From Methanobacteriaceae archaeon (GTDB taxonomy: Archaea; Methanobacteriota; Methanobacteria; Methanobacteriales; Methanobacteriaceae), in the NCBI GenBank assembly GCA_900769095.1, contig CAAGFH010000141.1, positions 1-5,627 of the forward strand: DNA of 5,627 bases, written 5' to 3'. Of the stretch, positions 3,735-5,627 are shown piece after piece. How positions within the stretch are numbered: position 1 is the first letter of the stretch; each line of letters begins with the position of its first letter. The notes beneath the pieces are model-generated. The model was not told the DNA's origin, made no database searches, and saw nothing but the letters and a program-made list of their open reading frames with translations. The position numbers were made by a program, and so were the translations under genes.

Positions 3735-4874
3735 TTATGATTTTACCTTAAGAACTCTGATAGCTTCAGGTTGAACTATCTTAGCATCAACATAAGTATC
3801 TAATACTAATGTAACAGTACCAGCTAATGCATTAGTTCCATCTGAATCGATTAACTTTAATCCAACTTCTTTCTTAATCATACCTTTGTAAGCATGAGCG
3901 AAGTTAACTAAGTAGATTTTTTCAGCAGCATCGTTGATTACTATTTCTAATCCAAATAACTTGTAAGCTATTCTTCCATCAACTTCTTGTTCTCTTGTGA
4001 TGTAGAAGTGACCGTTTGCATCTTTCATTGCAGCTAAAACTTGGTATAATGCTCTATTCATTACCCATTTAGCACCTGTTTGGTAAACAGCTTTCATTGA
4101 TGATGCCATGTTCATTAAGTCATCTATTGCGATAACACCAACAGCAGCAGTTTCAACTTCACATTCACTTGGAGCGTTTACTAATCCTTCGATTGTATCT
4201 GCACCTGTACCTTTTATTACTGCTCTATCTAAAGCATAACCAAGTCTTCTGAATAATAGATCGTTTGCATAGCTAACTACATCGATACCTGCATCGTTGA
4301 TTAACTTTTGTGAAAGAACGATCGCTGAACCAGCTCTGTTTTGCTTTAATTCAACTGTATCAGTTGTGAAATCTCCAGGTGTTAAAGCAGTAGCTTCACC
4401 AACAAATCCAGCACTTCCTAAATCTTTTTCTCTTGCAATTCTTAATGTACCTGATACTGGAGTTAATTTTGGAATATCGTTAAATAATGGAGCAACTTCA
4501 TCCATCTTTTCAACTAATTCACCAAATAAGTATTCAGGAACTAAGTGGCCATTTGCATCGTAAGTCATACTTCTTACTTCTTCTCCAGATTCTCTTCTAA
4601 GATATTGAGTAATACCTCTAACTTCTTTTTCCTTATTCATTTCTTCATTACCTCTTTCTTCTATTTTTTCTGAAGTTTCAACTTCTGCTTTTGCAGCTCT
4701 AGCCTCAAGTTTTTCAATTGTGCTATCCATAGATTCGATTTGAGATTGTAATTCTGCAAATTTTGAATCTTCTTCTGCAGTTAAACCTCTAACTTCAGTT
4801 TCAACAGTGTTTAGTAAAGCTTCTTGTTCTGCAAGTAATGCATTTCTCTTTTCTTTTAATTCTTTAATCTTCAT
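3735..4874 (-). CDS. HK97-fold major capsid protein with N-terminal delta (scaffold) domain
   Basis: A 379-residue major capsid protein that forms the icosahedral shell. Residues 1-75 are a charged predicted coiled coil (KELKEKRNALLAEQEALL and following), typical of the HK97 delta domain, which acts as internal scaffold and is removed by the prohead protease. The folded part begins near residue 103-118 (MTYDANGHLVPEYLFGEL), matching the usual start of mature HK97-family subunits; later family-typical stretches include LSQKLINDAGIDVVSY (187-202), the GTGAD region (222-226) and GLEIVINDAA near 308-317. Cleavage therefore probably falls around residues 86-103, though no exact site can be read. 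The start is firm: GGAGG (4887-4883) lies 8 bases before the ATG and overlaps the protease stop. A weaker in-frame start exists at M79 (4640-4638) behind AGAGG. The gene is followed by a very stable hairpin. Confidence 0.95.
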   Translation of the reverse strand: MKIKELKEKRNALLAEQEALLNTVETEVRGLTAEEDSKFAELQSQIESMDSTIEKLEARAAKAEVETSEKIEERGNEEMNKEKEVRGITQYLRRESGEEVRSMTYDANGHLVPEYLFGELVEKMDEVAPLFNDIPKLTPVSGTLRIAREKDLGSAGFVGEATALTPGDFTTDTVELKQNRAGSAIVLSQKLINDAGIDVVSYANDLLFRRLGYALDRAVIKGTGADTIEGLVNAPSECEVETAAVGVIAIDDLMNMASSMKAVYQTGAKWVMNRALYQVLAAMKDANGHFYITREQEVDGRIAYKLFGLEIVINDAAEKIYLVNFAHAYKGMIKKEVGLKLIDSDGTNALAGTVTLVLDTYVDAKIVQPEAIRVLKVKS

Positions 4875-4886
4875 TAAAAAATCCTC

Positions 4887-5384
4887 CTATAGCTTTTCTT
4901 TCATTTTATTTCTATAATATGATATGTCAAAAGACCTATTTTCTTCATCTGAATTAGGTTCTTGAGTTTCTTCAGTTTCTACATTTTCATCAGTTGATTC
5001 TGTAGTTTCCTCAGTTTGTTCAACCTCAGATTTCACTTCTTCATCTGATTCAATGTTATCTTCTGATTTTTCGATGTTTTCATCAGTAGATTCATTACTT
5101 CTACCTTCTTCTACTGTTTCATCTTGTTTCATTTCTTTGATTTCTTCATCGACTCTGTTAAAATCATCAACTAAAACTTGAATTTCATCGTTGATAATTT
5201 TGTTTGCCATTGTTATAGTATGTTGAAGAGAAACTAAAACATCGGCAGTGTCTTTGTCTTCACCAACATATTTCATTAAATATCCTGATAAAGATGAACA
5301 TTCTGCAATAATATTCATTGCTGAATTTACTACATCATTCTTACTATAAAGATACGATGCATAAGCTCTTTGTTCCTTGTTCAT
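4887..5384 (-). CDS. Possible nested scaffolding protein from an internal start in the protease gene
   Basis: ATG at 5384-5382, in frame with the protease, is preceded by AGAAAGGA (5400-5393) with an 8-base spacer, a good Gram-positive ribosome binding site in the middle of a coding sequence. Translation from here would give a 165-residue protein containing only the helical segment, the acidic low-complexity region and the basic C terminus, without the protease domain. Scaffolding proteins are typically helical, acidic and have a short basic capsid-binding tail, and this fits. Lambda is the known precedent: scaffold Nu3 is made from an in-frame internal start in protease gene C. The capsid protein has its own N-terminal delta-like segment, so a separate scaffold may not be required. 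The start is inferred from sequence only; the site could be chance in an AG-rich region. Confidence 0.4.
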   Translation of the reverse strand: MNKEQRAYASYLYSKNDVVNSAMNIIAECSSLSGYLMKYVGEDKDTADVLVSLQHTITMANKIINDEIQVLVDDFNRVDEEIKEMKQDETVEEGRSNESTDENIEKSEDNIESDEEVKSEVEQTEETTESTDENVETEETQEPNSDEENRSFDISYYRNKMKEKL

Positions 5385-5627
5385 AACAAAATTCCTTTCT
5401 TCATTATCTTTATTTTCTACATAATCAGGAATCTCAACTTCATCAATGTTTTCTAGTGCTCTTGCTGAAATAGCTGATTGTGGATAAGCTGGATTTCTTA
5501 CAGCTGAAACTTCTAACAGCTGTAATTCTTCGATTACTCTTTCATAAGTGCCATTTGAAAGCTTTTTCCATTTATCCGAAACAACCTTAAATCCGAAACT
5601 CATATGATTAACGATTTTAGATTTCAT
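4887..5627 (-). CDS. HK97-type prohead protease, C-terminal part with long acidic scaffold-like extension (5' end outside window)
   Basis: The last 246 codons of a capsid maturation protease of the HK97 gp4 (U35) type, which cleaves scaffold segments from the capsid protein inside the prohead. Visible residues 7-13 (NHMSFGF) match the conserved block holding the presumed catalytic serine (S10), and residues 37-50 (LLEVSAVRNPAYPQ) match the second conserved block. In this family these blocks lie well inside the protein, so the ATG at the window edge is very unlikely to be the true start; the histidine-bearing N-terminal half must lie beyond the window. After about residue 70 comes an extension not needed for protease activity: a helical stretch (about 84-168), an E/S/T/D-rich low-complexity region (about 164-231, with ESTDEN twice) and a basic tail. 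A strong internal start exists at residue 82. The TAG stop overlaps the capsid gene's GGAGG, suggesting translational coupling. Confidence 0.88.
   Translation of the reverse strand: MKSKIVNHMSFGFKVVSDKWKKLSNGTYERVIEELQLLEVSAVRNPAYPQSAISARALENIDEVEIPDYVENKDNEERNFVMNKEQRAYASYLYSKNDVVNSAMNIIAECSSLSGYLMKYVGEDKDTADVLVSLQHTITMANKIINDEIQVLVDDFNRVDEEIKEMKQDETVEEGRSNESTDENIEKSEDNIESDEEVKSEVEQTEETTESTDENVETEETQEPNSDEENRSFDISYYRNKMKEKL

Noticed and set aside
4297..4563. Plus-strand open frame of 88 codons
   Set aside because: Shadow of the major capsid gene.
4638..4640. Internal ATG in the capsid gene as a start for a delta-less capsid protein
   Set aside because: The binding site AGAGG is weaker and 10 bases away; proteolysis by the adjacent protease already explains mature capsid. 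Not listed as a feature.
5627..5627. ATG at the window edge as the true protease start
   Set aside because: The conserved serine block begins a few residues later, whereas family members have a long N-terminal part with the catalytic histidine first; the gene must extend past the window.

Overview
This window is part of the late structural (head and tail morphogenesis) operon of a tailed, siphovirus-type bacteriophage or prophage. Every gene is on the minus strand, so the operon reads from right to left. The DNA is strongly AT-rich, the Shine-Dalgarno sites are strong (GGAGG), genes overlap tightly, and the predicted proteins fit HK97-fold head and phi13-type tail families. This points to a low-GC Firmicute host, most likely a clostridial one. 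The standard bacterial code fits: TGA is used as a stop, and TAG and TAA are also used.

In transcription order: the 3' part of an HK97-type prohead protease gene with a long acidic extension (5627-4887, cut by the window edge); the major capsid protein (4874-3735); a very stable UUCG hairpin (3722-3699) followed four bases later by a degenerate tRNA-like element (3694-3616); a small head-associated protein (3594-3394); the connector chain of gp6-like adaptor (3410-3123), head closure protein (3126-2797), HK97 gp10-like neck protein (2804-2397) and tail terminator-like protein (2397-2047); the phi13-type major tail protein (2046-1471); an intrinsic terminator; a small fibre-like protein (1411-1124); a tail assembly chaperone with a probable programmed -1 frameshift (1112-777, extended product to 589); an intergenic block of nested hairpins (593-490); a second chaperone-like paralogue (461-153); another terminator; and the first 20 codons of a probable tape measure gene (62-1).

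The layout follows the assembly pathway: protease and capsid build and mature the prohead, the connector genes close the head and make the joint, and tail tube, chaperones and tape measure build the tail. Strong hairpins follow the genes expected to be most abundant (capsid, major tail protein, chaperones), so RNA structure probably sets relative expression within one long transcript.

Most worth a second look: the tRNA-like element inside the structural operon; the frameshift extension, which fills an apparent gene gap; the two tandem chaperone paralogues; an intergenic hairpin whose apical loop carries CCUCC, complementary to the ribosome binding site it precedes; and a probable internal start inside the protease gene that would make a separate scaffold-like protein.
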